Shown here piece by piece: positions 11,110 to 24,400 of a DNA stretch of 64,000 bases. Under the pieces are notes generated by a model, which was not told the DNA's origin, ran no database searches, and was given only the letters and a program-made list of their open reading frames with translations. The position numbers were made by a program, and so were the translations under genes. Source of the DNA: Lethocerus indicus (Eukaryota; Arthropoda; Insecta; Hemiptera; Belostomatidae). Each line of letters begins with the position of its first letter. Within the stretch, counting starts at the first letter, position 1. The stretch is taken from assembly GCA_019843655.1 (NCBI GenBank), contig JACDQD010000005.1, positions 11,187,575 through 11,251,574 on the forward strand. The letters run 5' to 3'.

Positions 11110-14100
11110 TATGTACACACGAAAATATATGTATAAACAAAAAATAAATTCCCATAGTGATGCTATATTCACCCCGCTAATACTGTCTACGGTACTTTAT
11201 ACATCCTATGTGTATGGTAAATCGAAAGTAAGATATTGTACCACTGTGGTTGTTTTTTCCGCCAAAGCATTTAATTTTCTTTCTAAGGTCGGCACTTAAC
11301 GAAAGCAGAGTAATGAAAAGACAGATTTATTGTAGGCCTTCTAAAGAAGTAAATCCGATTTTCTTGTGTTTGGAATGAACATTTATTTGAAAGTTTCAAT
11401 GTTTTTTTTTCTAGGTTTTTATTTCGCGCCGGTACCGTCGTTTAGGTGACCCCCTTTTTCAAATCGGGATTTGGAGGGCGATCGATCAGGGGGCCGGAAT
11501 AGAACAGGTCTCGATTTGTGTACACCCTTTATTCGACCCCTCGGCTCGACCCCATTTCCCGCCGGCGCCCAACAACCATCGCCGGTCCCCTTCACGTTTC
11601 ACATTAGCATTCATCCCGAATTAGGAGAACGTCCTTTGTTTCCGACCATTTAAACTGCCCCGTTTTTCTTAACCGATGTACTTTTCCCTAACGCTATACG
11701 ATATTGTTTATGTGGCTCACCTGAGACCATTAGACCTTGTCTTGGTGCCTTTATACGCTTCGCTAATGAGTCCGGTCGCTGATATATTTGATCTTGGACT
11801 TAACGATTATCGCAGTTGGAAAAAAAGAATATTGGATAGATCGAATTTATGATTTTTCTTAAATAACGATACTTCCTTATGAATGCAGAAAAAAATTCTA
11901 AGGGCTAACATTGGAAAAGTGATTCAACGTATAATAACTACATAAATATTGGATTGATCATAGTGGTGGTGAATTTATGTGTACACTACAATTTATGACA
12001 ATACTTGCCTTATTAGAGTCAGTATATTTAAATGACGACGCTTAGCCGCCCATCGACTCTGAACGATGTAGGTAGCAAGACTATGATAGGCTTATTTCTG
12101 AGATCTTGTAATTTATTATTCTTAAGAAAAGTTGAATTTATTTTGAATTTTTAATAACTTGCGATCATATTGGACAAAACGAATTTAAGGATTATATTAT
12201 CGGGTATGTTATATTTTATGAACTTAAGGAAAACATATTATATACGATTATTAAAGAAACAGTCTACGTTGCGTTAACAGCTTAGTAATATTTGTTATGT
12301 TGCTGGGTAACGAGTTACTCTTTTTTTTTTAAACGTCATAGGAATTCCTTCTGTTAAATGTTATTTTAATTGCGCGGCATTTCCTACGCGACCTGGCTTC
12401 CCATTAAACGCCTTCGAGGGGACTTGAATAATCTCGAGTTATAATCGATCCATCTCGACTCGTAAAAGCGAAGGTGGTTTTATGGGCTGTTGAAACCCCC
12501 GGGCATTTATTGGTGTTAATTGGCACTCATTAACTTGTCCGGTTTCAGTTTTCTTTCGGGCACGCCGGCCCACGAATGCCCGTTCTGGGGGAGCATTAAA
12601 ACTTTTAGTGCCTGCCTGGAGGTTGGCGTTCCGGGACTAAGAGGAGTCGGATCACATCAATTGCGGCGAATAAAATACGAAGTTTTATTACCTTAAAAAG
12701 AAATCGGCCCAAAACCGGCCCTTGGAGGGCCCCGGCATGCTCGACAATACTGTCCCGCACCTGCCCCCCCAATACACATTTTCCTAAGGTCGTTTTTCAC
12801 CTCTTTTAGTAATTTTGCGGTTGATATGATGTTTAAGACCACGCTCTTAAAAAGGCAATCAACTATACTTCAAAATACAGACGGCAAATCGATTAATTTT
12901 ATCGCCTCTATTCGGCGTACTTCGTGTTTTTATTAAGATCCTGGTGCATGGAATAAACATCATTTAATATTTTTAAGGATCCTCCCTTTCACCGGGGGTC
13001 CATATACGGGCTGTATACTATTGCCCGTGACCGATGGCCAAACGCTACCCGCACGAAAACAATAATTTCTCTCGGAGTCGCGTGACCGGACTTCAAAAAA
13101 CGAAAATTGCCATCAGTCAGCCCCGGTGATTTTATTGCTTTTCAAAATCGGCAGTTGCGGCTGTATATATACGGTATAGAGTTGGCGCGGGACTGGAGTC
13201 CTGATTAATCGGGATTAAACTGAGGGCGGTGGGGCATTCTGTCGGGTGGTCCGGAAAATGCCACCTGTGACGTCCGATTCAGGAGGCATTGACTCTACCA
13301 GCCGCGGGATAAACCGCTTTTTAATAAACCAGGTTTGAGATTATAGCCATAATTGTCTGGTTGATTATTTACTCGGCTGAAAATTGATAATATTCCCCTC
13401 ACGACGATTACATACGGCTATTAACTTTTTTTTAATTCATATTTATACGAGATGAAAATTCAAAATCTATGTTATTATAGAACACGGTAACGTGCATTAA
13501 GATGTATTATAAGGACGGCAGACGGATCTGATAGATGGGTTATGTGGAGGATTATGATATTCGCTCAGATTTTCTTTTGCATCTTAAGCGCTCGCTGTCG
13601 TAATAGTAAAAGGACCTTACTTTTAGTCCCGTTCTAATGGGTATGTCCTCTTAAAGGGAAAGTGAACTTTCATTTCTATCATAGCGTTAATCCTAAACGA
13701 TGAATATAACTAATTATGCAAACTAATGTACTCAAATAATCATTATATTACCTAATTTATGTTATGGCACGAATAACCGCCTGGCTATGGAGTATAACTT
13801 TCTGTCGCCCTTAATGTTAATTTTGTATATAAATTAATTTTTTAAAATGTGTAAATTCGTGTAAAAAGAAAATATTTCTCTCTACCGTTTATCGTGTTGT
13901 TCTTCCTGAATTTACGGATAACGAAACCAAATTGAAAATTGGGACAAGAAGAATGTCCGTTTCACGTCTGTCTCATCTCCGCAATTTAATATAACCCGAA
14001 TATTTTTGTAGTTGGTCTTAAAATGCATTAATTTCTTTCGCGAGTGTTCTTGTCCTTCCTACGTTGCTACCTAGTTTCCTCCTGCAGCGGTTCTAGCGCC

Positions 14101-14635
14101 CGGCAATAGAATGTAACGGCAATAATGAAGCCATCAGAATGGCTGAATCCACTCCAGTAGTTGACCCAATAACTATTAGTGAGAATGACCTCGCGCCTTT
14201 TTACACGTTAAGTACAGTTTCAAACTGTTACTTGTTGAAATGAACTCTATATTCGTCAGATTTAGATTCTGAGAGATCAGAGCATGTCGTTGATATCCTG
14301 TTTAGTAATTAAATTTGTCTGAAAGAGTAAATCCCTAAATTCTGTCTTACATGTTGGAGAAAAAATCCTACGAACAGACGGCTGTGTAATTGCTGCAGCA
14401 TTGGTTACAGTGCATACCCTACCATGAGGATAAATTCAATTGATAAATATTAAACTCTGAATTAATAGCTGATTAATAATTCATAAGTAACGATTCAAAC
14501 GGTTCGCTAATAGAGCTTGGAAGGCAGTGACGAGCGTCAATGACCGAACCCTCGATGGCTCACATATAAGGTTCATGGGCGGTGTCTGTCCACCACTAGA
14601 GTAATATTGAAAAGTAGTTTATAGAAAATAATTTT
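11110..14635. other. Non-coding stretch, no gene recognised
   Basis: No supportable exon is visible. Blocks at about 11420-11640, 12390-12780 and 12980-13300 are richer in GC and CpG. The rest is AT-rich with short homopolymers (T9 near 11402, T10 near 12322). The open frames are short and lack recognisable domains. Confidence 0.55.
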
Positions 14636-14648
14636 AAAATAAATATTC
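14636..14648 (+). repeat. Target-site duplication, left copy (LINE)
   Basis: The 13 bases AAAATAAATATTC lie directly before the LINE fragment and recur exactly at 14994-15006, directly after its poly-A tail. Some of the leading A residues could belong to the tail, so the certain duplicated part is about 9-13 bp. Confidence 0.85.
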
Positions 14649-14993
14649 TCCCTGGTATGTTTCTAACCAAACAATCCATAATGACCTAAACATACCAACA
14701 GTCGACGAAGTCGCAAAATCACGCTTCCTTAAATTCCACTCCCGCCTCTCCCCACATCCAAACCCACTCGTTCAGTCCCTTTCTTCTTCTACCCATCCAC
14801 TATCCCCACCACGACGGCTTAAACGCCACTGGCCCAGAGATCACCTCGGGCAGTAGTTAAATCATGTCAAAAGCGCCATCACTGGGTGGTTTCTTTGTCG
14901 GGACTAACACGCGGAAATAAATGCTTGTACCAATTGCACCCATAACTGTATAGGTTGATTGTGCAAAAATAAAAACAGTTAAAAAAAAAAAAA
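14649..14993 (+). mobile_element. 5'-truncated Jockey-type LINE insertion
   Basis: This is a typical product of target-primed reverse transcription. It has an abrupt 5' truncation at 14649, the last 68 codons of the reverse-transcriptase ORF, a 3' untranslated region (14857-14980) with AATAAA at 14916-14921, and a pure A tail from 14981. Perfect 13 bp direct repeats flank it. It is only about 345 bp long, so it cannot move by itself. The undisturbed reading frame and perfect target duplication suggest a relatively recent insertion and an active full-length parent elsewhere in the genome. Confidence 0.9.
14650..14856 (+). pseudogene. C-terminal fragment of Jockey-type LINE ORF2 (reverse transcriptase protein)
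   Basis: Starting at 14650 the frame gives 68 uninterrupted codons and a TAG stop at 14854-14856. Landmarks in order are PWYVSNQTIHNDL, NIPTVDEV, the HPNPLVQSL block around residues 36-44, and a basic end RRLKRHWPRD just before the stop. The PW-x-V-x-N start, the HPNPL box and the R-R-L-K-R-x-W-P-R-D tail are characteristic of the C-terminus of Jockey-clade ORF2 proteins, downstream of the reverse-transcriptase domain. The endonuclease and polymerase parts are missing because the insertion is 5'-truncated. There is no start codon of its own, so it is not expressed as a gene. Confidence 0.85.
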
Positions 14994-15006
14994 AAAATAA
15001 ATATTC
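14994..15006 (+). repeat. Target-site duplication, right copy (LINE)
   Basis: Exact repeat of 14636-14648 immediately after the A tail, marking the 3' boundary of the LINE insertion. Confidence 0.85.
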
Positions 15007-18000
15007 AAATTTTTAATTATTCGCCCAAATATGTCCACGAGAAAAAGACAATAAATTATACCAACTAGACAGTAGTTTATTAACATGAAAAATACCGTAG
15101 CTCAAAATTTAATTACGAATGTTTTACTTTTTTTCTATTTTACATTTATCTTGCCTTCTTCGCATTGAACTGAAAAAATATTTCTTCTATGAAATTAACA
15201 CCGAGTTCTATTCTATGACCGAGTAACACCGTCAGTGAGAGATGGATTTAGGAGGAGGAGCTCTAGCTAAGAAAGTGCAGACTGACCGGTACCAATAACA
15301 GTGCACGGATCAATCACTGTTCGGCCGTGAATTATTGGCCGGCTGGCATTAACCATCCCCTGTAGCCTCGCTCTAACCACCACCCCCCCTCCCTCCCTCC
15401 CTCCTCTCTCCCTCCCGGAGAAGTCTTCCCGCTCCCAGGGACTTCACCTACCCTCCGCCGCTCACTTTCACGAGCCCCGGAGTGTAAACTCGTGCGAGTT
15501 TCCTCTTCAACCTATAGATTCTAACATTATGATATTTTCCCGCAGTCGGTTTCTTCTAGTCGCGCCTTCAGAATTCATCCGTTCAGAACGATAGTTATTT
15601 GCATTTTCCAAACAAAATAATATCTCGGAGAACGAATCTAAATAACTTCCTCTGCTTTCCACTTGATATATTTGGTCCGATAGTAACATTATTTGTATAC
15701 TCTGCAACCACAAGAAAAATTAAAAGAAATGTATCTATTCTGTGATAAGAAGTAATTAAAAAAACTAATTTTATCGCGAGATAACTTGTTGATTCAATTT
15801 TATGCGTCACAATTCCTACATGTTTTCTTTTACCAACTCATTAGAGTGTGAATTAAAAAAAATAGGATGGTCAGAGTTTCTGAATAATCCTTTTACCCTG
15901 GATCCATTATTCAAATGACCCGCATAATCGGAGCGTTGTTTTTCCTTCCAGCCGGCTATATTATAGGGGTCCGGCACAGTTCGTGCTCACTGGTAGAAAA
16001 AGCATCTCGATGTCGGTTAAATGACCTTTCCTATAACGAAATGTTAAACCCATGAAAAGCGCATTCGAAAACGAACGCGGATTTGTACGCGGCTGCGACC
16101 TCGAGAAGGGCCGAGATGACTTATCCGAGAATTGAGAACTAAAAACTTATAAGTTTCCCCCTTGGATTGTCCATTATTTGAGAAACTGCAGCCCGTTATA
16201 GCGCCAGAGGAAATACCATGGCTAAACTCGACGGGAAAGCGGTAACAGGATACACCACACCAGGTGCACATGGAGTCATGTACGTAGTCATAATTTGCAT
16301 AATTTAATGCGTACAAAACGCAGTTATTCCCCGAGGTATAAAATAACATTTACAGTACAGAATGACAAGGTATTGCGTTCGGCAATATTTCGCTATCATA
16401 ATTATCTGTTCCTTCTGCTGACTTCGGGCTGTAAATTATTTTGAGTGAATTTCCAATGGACTCCGGCTTCTTTAATTAGTGTTTCAATACATCGCGTGAT
16501 ATTGAACGGTACGCAGCGCTCGGCAATTATCGCGGCTATTCCCTTTATCGCTCACTTGTTATTTGAGCAATGTGTAATTTAATATTTTATTACAGCTCCG
16601 GAGGCCCCGCAATTTAAGTGCTCTCTTCCCTTCATTCTGGATTCGAAACTTTATCGGCCGTCTAAGGTTAAGTATACACTTAATATTTATTTGATGCTCG
16701 AGGTTTGCAGAAGACTCAATGGAGAATTTCAGTTTGGATGACTCGGTATTTGAACATAAAGAGGCAAATCGTTTCTGTTGGATCTGTTTCGAATTTCGTA
16801 ACATAACGGATGCGGATAATTGGTTTATTTAAACGAGATTTTATTAGAAATTCCCACAGGAAATCCGTTGAATTTCGTAACAAATAATTGGATTGGCCTG
16901 AAGGCTGTTTGGAATGACAACGTTACCACATTCATTGTTTATTTCCTTTATCCTTTCCAATCTCCGTATATCTTAGTTTTTAGGATTAACGTTCCTAATA
17001 TTAACAATGTGAGGGATGCTCCGGAATAGAGTTTTCAATTATTTATTGGTTTTATTGTGGCCAAATCAATCGAATTTTACTACCGTAAAAAATAACACTA
17101 TTTAAGATTTTCTCTCCCTACAGCGGTAGTCTAATAGATATATATTTGAAACGCTACCCTCGACAATATTGAACTAATGCCAATGCTGTCAGCGCAATTG
17201 GTTGGCCGGATTGCCCTTTGCACGTGTTCCGCCGTGGACCGTAGTGAATGTCAGTCCGCTAATCCCCCGCTGAAGAAACAAAGGCGGAGAGCGGAGTGAA
17301 AACTGGGCATTATGAAAAATTTATGTCCTCCGCGGGGCGGAAACCGGTCGTATTGATTTGCGATCGGGCGTTGTTTGTAATTAGAAATGAAAGTCCTCTC
17401 GGGTTGTGTGTTTCTGACTCCGGCGAGACACGACTGGCCTGGAATCCCAATTTTATGAAAATAGTTCCCTCTATCTTTCCCCGCTTACCTCCACTCTCGC
17501 AAACGGCCTGCAACATGAAAACATATAATTGTCACTGGAATGCCTGATTTCTCGGCATTCCATTGGGTTTATGTACAAATTCCACAACTTGCCTAGCTAG
17601 AAACTTGTCACTAATACTCAGGCGACATTTTCGCATTTACAACCCCGGGTCTTAAATTACTTTGGTTATACTCTCGACAGGTGAATAGCCCCGTTCTTTC
17701 TATTATTTATGACCCCCTTATGTTGTTTTCTGTAATTTGGTCTTTGTTCGGAAACGCTAACAACCGTTAGCGGTTGTTTGAGTTGAACGCCGATTCGAAG
17801 CGGGATTCGTCTGTTTTGTATGAATCGAACGAGGGCGTAATTATGCGTAGATTCCTGTTTGGGAATCGAAAGCGGGCGGGCGCCCCTCGGGAATTTATTA
17901 TCAAAGAGGGGGATGGGTTAGCGGTCGGCGCGTTATTGGGCGAGTACGTGCCGGCGTTTCCCACAGGCATTGTTCCTCTTTACAAAGTAATTGCACGGCG

Positions 18001-18391
18001 GGGCCCGCCGGTGGGGGGCGGGGCCCCTCTCGGAGCTTCTAACGATTCTTTAATGATAACATTAATTACGCCCCCCCCCGCCCCTCCGCCGTACCTGATT
18101 GATAATAGACCGTTCATAATAGTAGGCCGCTTTGGTGCCGAACCGTGAGTCCCGGCCCAGCGCCATTATCTCTGCCCTCGCGTCCCAAACACAATCGTCA
18201 ACGGATTTTGCACGATTGGTGGTGTTCCTTCAGCCCCCTATCAAAGCTGTTATTTGACGCGGTAATTTTCACCAGTACGAATTGCCGGGTCGATCCTAAC
18301 GCATCCTAACACGCTACCATCCCTGCACCCCGCGTATGGTCCGTGAAATGCACGTTTGCCATTTAAATTCACTTATTTAGATTGTCAATAA
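15007..18391. other. Non-coding stretch, no gene recognised
   Basis: A C/T-rich low-complexity tract (CCCTCC units) lies at about 15384-15417. CpG-rich blocks lie at about 15290-15490, 17180-17420 and 17770-18330. The 124-codon frame at 17774-18148 is a chance frame in GC-rich DNA: it runs into homopolymer C tracts and has no recognisable domain. I see nothing else. Confidence 0.55.
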
Positions 18392-18428
18392 TACTAGGCC
18401 GACCAAAAAGTTGTTGAGGTTTTCCTTG
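18392..18428 (+). mobile_element. Lone mariner-like terminal repeat
   Basis: TACTAGGCCGACCAAAAAGT, followed by TGTTGAGGTTTTCC, closely resembles the TIR type of mariner elements that begins TTAGGTTGGCCAAAAAGT and continues towards GGTTTTTC. A TA dinucleotide sits at its outer edge, as expected for this superfamily. No matching inverted end and no transposase frame were found in the next 2 kb, so this is a remnant or a solo end. The call rests on similarity to a remembered consensus over about 35 bp. Confidence 0.45.
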
Positions 18429-21400
18429 CTGAAAACGCGATCCGATGGCGTCGTCTAAACGTCGAACCCGTCTGGAAATAAAATACAGCTTGCCCATTGC
18501 AGTGGGAAACCGGCAACGGGGGACAAAGCTCGAGCGGGGACAAAAATTACAATAATTAGTCGAAAGGTCATTTTTTTCTCTTCTCGGCGGCGTCGCTTCG
18601 CGTTTCGAAATTCGACTGTTGCCCGCGACTCAAAAATTATTCTCCCCAGGTCCGCTGCCGGTTTCGAAATATTTTAATGGCCGCCGCGGTCTGAGAGTTT
18701 GTTGCGGCCGGCGGGTGTATTTAGCACGATCTTCGGCCGACGATTCGGTCCGCCTCATTTTTCGAATTACACGGCCAGCACAGCGCCCGTGTCTACGTGC
18801 AACTCCCAACTCGGGGCGTATTCCGTGAAAAGTGAATTATTATATGAACCCGTGTATCGGAGTCACGTATGTAATTGTTTATGATAATGGTGGATGGAAG
18901 GGGGTGGCGTTAAGCATACCTTTTTTACCCCCTTTCGAGTGTTGCAATTAATTTGGCCGGCCTCCGGGACCCCTTGTTTGTCCGTCCGTTTTTTCGGTTG
19001 GGCCTTCGTAATTTATTTCGGACCGAATCCGGCTTTGACGCGCCGTAAAGTATTTTATCGCGTTGTACCGACCACGTCTGATGTATGGCTTAATGCGTAT
19101 TCGTGCGGCTCAGTAAGGAGCGGGTTCATAATGGTGGGTACCTTTAATGCTCTGTGTATCACAACTATTGGACAAAAATTAAAAATGCATTTATTTCTTC
19201 AAGTCACTGTACGATTTATTTTTACTCATGTAATTGTATAATAATACGTATTACACTTTACGTATTATTATTAGGCGAAAATAAGCGGTTATTTATTCAA
19301 TCAACATCTAGTAAAACTTGTATTTGTTGCCTCACGTTTGTAAAGTCAAAAGTAGTCAAATTTTTCTGGTAATATTTGTGTCCTGTTTTAACCTTCTCTA
19401 GCTTCCCAAGTTAATATTTCATAACGCCTGTATTTCCTTTGGATCCATTACATTTTTTTGTTTATAGTGGAGTCAGTTACTTGAACTATTTTGCACATTT
19501 CAATTTGTACGAATTGTTTTACTTACTGTTATTGCGAAGTACCTGGACGGTTACACTCAGTAACAGATGTTGGGACGATGTTGGAAATCGTAGCGTGTAC
19601 TTTCAGCGCGGACTCGTGAGCCTCCATTCATATCTAGATTCGAGCTTCATTAGTGGGTTCGTGCTCTTTTAACACGTCAAGGCCTTCCCCGCCCATCCCT
19701 CTTTTGTGTTTTCTCTCTCTCTTCCTCTCCCATCTTTCCATCGGATTTCTTTCTGCTCACATTTTCCCATTATTAATGGCCGCTCTACTTCCTGGTGCGG
19801 GGGCGTTCGTTGAATCCCGTGTGGACTTCTGAAATTTAGAAATTATCAATGAATATAATTTCAATAAACAACCCGATTGTTTATCCGTCATTGAAAGTTA
19901 TATATGTTTTTATTTTGAAAGTTATTACTGCTATTTTAATATTTATGGGGATATACGAAGGTTTGGAACATTCATGCTATTTTTCGTGGTGCTATTTGCC
20001 GCGAGGGAATGAAAACTAAAAAATTAAATATTTTGGCCAACCACTCTAAAATACTATCGTCCAAATCACTAATGATGTGCGAAAACTCTGTTTACTTGTA
20101 TCGGTATTTAAGTTTAGATATAAATTAATTGAATTAAATCTTGTCTCATATCCTTTTTGCAGAGGCTTGAATTCCAAGTTGAGCGAGTTTAATAAATAAA
20201 CGAGTCTCGGTATTTGGAACGTTTTACAGATCTCATTGTCCCCTCTGACATCAGAGCCGGTTGGTTGGGTGCCAAATGTAGGAGTCCCTCGCACCAAGGT
20301 ATCTGCCCTCCCCGGTTGAATTAATTTGGTTTGCTCTTGGATTATGCATATCCAGGCGTAAACAGCTTAACTTGAATCCCTTATGTTACTTTGCTAGGAT
20401 TTGTAAAACAAGTTGATCTAGGCCGTGCTGAAATTTATTATCCTGTAGTTGCACGTTTTGAAACGCATTTCTTATTTGAATTTGCATTCCTTTCTTCTTA
20501 AGATAGTCGACATATCGCCTTAGAATTTTAAAATGTGCAGCGACGATTTAAAAATGTAAAATTAACTTAATAAAAATCTTGGTGTTTTGTTTTAATTATT
20601 GCGATCTTCTTCATTAACTTAGTTAAGATGGTGAGAAGGCACTTACCTATAAGGTAAATGAGGTGAAAATGATTTAATTGTCAAAAGAGAGAGATTTATA
20701 CTCTTTAAAGTAAATCCGCTTGTTTCCAAAATTGCAACTCGAAACTTGGAACGGGATGTAGGGGGAATCCCAGGGGCATCCCTTCGACCGAGAAGCGTTC
20801 AATCGCGATGCCCCCCAGCAATTGTTCCTTTTCCCGGAAGTTAGATCGTCCAGACGGAGAGCCAATATTTGAGAACGGGCCCGGAATAAGGCCTCTTCGC
20901 TTTACCGTCGTCAATTGCATATTCGCGAACCGCCGCTAATGGGCTCATTTGCAAATGTTTTACAGAAATGTAAATGCCGCCGGTGTTCGGTGCAACGAAA
21001 CAACGGGATAGGAATAATTAGTTTCAGAGCGCTAGTTCGATTATATTTTTTGCGCCGCACTAATTGAAATGCAGCGTGTAGCGCGTAAAATGTCGATCGT
21101 TGTCGGCTCTGACCCGCCGTTCGAAATGAATCGAAACTTTATTTATTACCTCGTTTCAATAATCGCCTGGGGCGGACGCGTTAATGCTGCCGGCCGGGGA
21201 ACGCTACCGTCCTGTGTTCGGCGCCGGGCGTCATTGATTTACTTCTAATTCCTTTTTTAATGCCGCCTTTGAAAAAACCGATAGCGGATAGGCCTAGTTT
21301 ATTTATCCAGCCGTGCCCCGGACGCGTTTTGAAATGTAGCGATGCTATCAGCTTCTCTCGGCGGCGGCGGCGTCCGACCGACTGGCTGAGAGATGGACTG

Positions 21401-24400
21401 GCGGACGAAAGGAAAAAAAGTACGGGATAAGCGATAAATTAAACGCGTTATTAAGCCACGGTTCGATCCCCGGTGTTCCGTATTGCACAACGGGTGGTGC
21501 AAGAATGGACCGCTGGTTGTGTGACGAAAGACACACACCCCCACCCTTGAGTTGCATCAGGAAAAGTTTGATCGTCCGTCGAGATATTTCAAATCCGTCC
21601 ATATCCTTTCGGTATTGCCTCCGTGAATTGTTTCTTTTATTATTTACCGTTGCGCCCCGGGCGATAAACTTCCAAACAATACGAGACTTAATAAACAGGT
21701 ACGCAAAAATCATCCTTGATTCGTGCGTGAACCATTCTCTGACCCTCTATTATCCGAAGTAGGCAATTAGTCTTTCAAGGCTTTGAACTATAAAACAACA
21801 ACATATTGTTATAATATTAACTAACACCACCATCTTGCACAAATTTGTCGCTATACAGTTTCGTACTAGATTCTCCTTTGAAAATATATAAAATATCTAT
21901 ATATTCACAGTCTGCGTAAATCATGATACAACAACAGATAATAATATTTAAAAAATATTTAGGGAGCCAATTGCTTCCCTGTAAGCGAAGGGAATTTTAG
22001 TTTAATTTTAGTTTTTTCTATTGAAATATATTCAAAGATGAAATGACAGTATTTTATCCTATCGATTGGAACCTTGATACATTAAAGTTTAATCCGGGCT
22101 ACGAGGCTAATGTTGGCCTTCTAAGCCTCAATGTTAGGAAAAGTCCCCCTCAGCGGTGGATGTATGTCGGGCGTTGTGAAACACCCTTCGCGGGAAGGTC
22201 AAAGTCTTCTGGTAATAAGATGTCTGGCGCGGAGGCCTGTTGTCGGTGTCGGTTCGAAAATCACGGCGGCGCCCCGTGTTAGGCCTCGGACACGTCAGCG
22301 GGTCTCTGTCGCCATATTTATATATTCGACGGGGCGGTCTGTCCGCTCCTTCCGAGTGTCCCGCGGAAAAAGCCTCAGCCCGGTCACGACCGGGGCATAA
22401 AACATGGGGCCCCGACATAGTGCTCGCTCCGCGGACGCGCGCCCCGCCGGGCCCACGCACGCCACGGCGCATTCCATTCATCGCCAAGGCTTCGCTCGGG
22501 GTAATTGCGCCTCTCATTAAGCCGCTCTCCTTCCTGTCAATGCGATTCAGACGCCCCCCAACGGACCCCGTCCATACTATCGGCAACTCATCTCCGGCCC
22601 CTCCCACTTTTATCTATAGACCAGTATAGATCATCTTTTTCATTCAAAAGATATCGATTCATTCTAATTTGCAAGTTCATTTCATGAGTTGAAACAACTA
22701 AATTTAACGTCGAGGAAATTACAATCTGTCTTAATTATAATTTCCTTTAAAAACCTACGCAATTTATATAACTTATGATTAGTGAAATAAAATTGAGAAG
22801 GAAACGTTTCCTTCGAGAGTTTATATGCGCCTTGTACGATACGGAATGTCCAGTCGGGTTACGTATATCGCAATTATAAATTCAGACTTACGCCCGGCGT
22901 TCGATTCTGCGAGCGCTGTCAATTTTGCCCGGCCGTGATTTACGAGTGTGGTACGTGTAATGGTGCGGATTTAGTGGCCGCCGGTAGTCCGATTGGTGGG
23001 GCCCCGGGTTTTTAAGCGGGCGGCCACCGGCTCTAATCGCAGCCTCGAACCGTGTTAGGCCTGGAACCACGGCCGATATTGACCGTAAAAGGGCAGCGTT
23101 TAGCGCCACGGGGGACTCGGCCGTAATGGAGGCCCCCCCTCGGCTACAAACGAGCTGGACGCTTACAAGCCTACCCCCTTGTAAGCGAGCTCCCACGGTT
23201 GTAACCGAAGGCTTGTTTCGTCGGTTTGTTCCCTTTGCGTATAAAAATAGCCGGTAAATTATTCCCGTGACGATAGAGCATCGTTAACACGGTTAGAACA
23301 CTTAGACCATTAATTACGGCTCCCAAAGGCACACCGCTCCTATAAAGATTTAAGTTATTTTTAATGCGAAAATTTTGAAGTAAATATTCTAACACCGCTG
23401 ATCTCGTTTTAGCTGCTCACTCATATCATGCGAAAAGGCTCTGTTCGATCGGGACGAAAGATTATACGCATTTCTGGTCTTCTTCTTAGATGCTTTTATA
23501 GTTGTTTAACTAAAATTTCAAGCCAGTTCTTTAATCAACACAAGGAGATTCTGGAAATTATCCTGGAAAATCTATCATATAGTTGGGGACTATATGATCG
23601 TATCACAAGGCGATCACCGAATCGCTATTTTGCCGATTGCTCGATATCAACCAAGTTGGGCGATAAGCCCTAGCGCTGTTCTGTATAGTTCTGGTTCCCC
23701 TACATTATATTTCGGAACTAGCCGGTGGTTATCGGAGCGTTAATGTGTCGCCGGTCTATTTAACAATAAGGGGGTACCCCGTCCCGCTCTCTCTCTCTCT
23801 GCATACAATCCGGACTGGGACCGGAGAGCGGGTCGGGCCCCCTTATATATCTTAATGGCGTTAAGTGAATCGCGGATAATGTCCGGATTAATGTAGCGGA
23901 GGCGCCGGCCGCTCCGGCCACGGTTGAACTCACCCTGGACGCCCTCCCGTATCGGCTTTCCGGTCCTAATCCGGACCCGGAGTCTAATTGAAACCCTTAA
24001 ATGTCGCTGATTTACTTGAATCGCATCTTGGAGGCCTTTTAGGGTTTTCAGTTTAATATTGTTTCCACTTTTTAAACAAAGGTGCGAACGTCGCCAGTTC
24101 TCCGTTCCTTGCCCCAACTGGCGAAATTATTTTGTTTGTTTCCAAATACCATATTTTCTGGGTTATTTTAATTGTATTAATGTTTATAATTTTATATTAA
24201 AGATTATAAAATTATGGCTTTATCTTTAATAAGTATTATTGCGTCCGTCGGGTACAGGCCGTGTCTGCAGCACTGAAATATTGATTACGGATTGAATAAT
24301 CCTCGTCGCCGGTCGTCATTTATATGTGGGAACGGATAGTCGGGAACTTACAGATACAATCGTAAGTACGATTATAGCCTCTGGGGGTATTACACACACG

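Noticed and set aside
11180..11200. TAATACTGTC resembling the miR-8/200 start
   Set aside because: Only the seed matches; the rest of the mature sequence and a hairpin are absent.
17650..17676. CTTTGGTTAT resembling the miR-9 seed
   Set aside because: Match ends after ten bases and no precursor hairpin surrounds it.
21460..21478. GGTTCGATCCCCGG, resembling a tRNA B box
   Set aside because: The T-arm does not pair, no A box or acceptor stem is found at the right distance, and no cloverleaf can be drawn.
22134..22629. Overlapping open frames of 157 and 129 codons on opposite strands
   Set aside because: They occupy the same CpG-rich block. Long frames on both strands with Arg/Pro-rich content and no domains are expected from composition alone.
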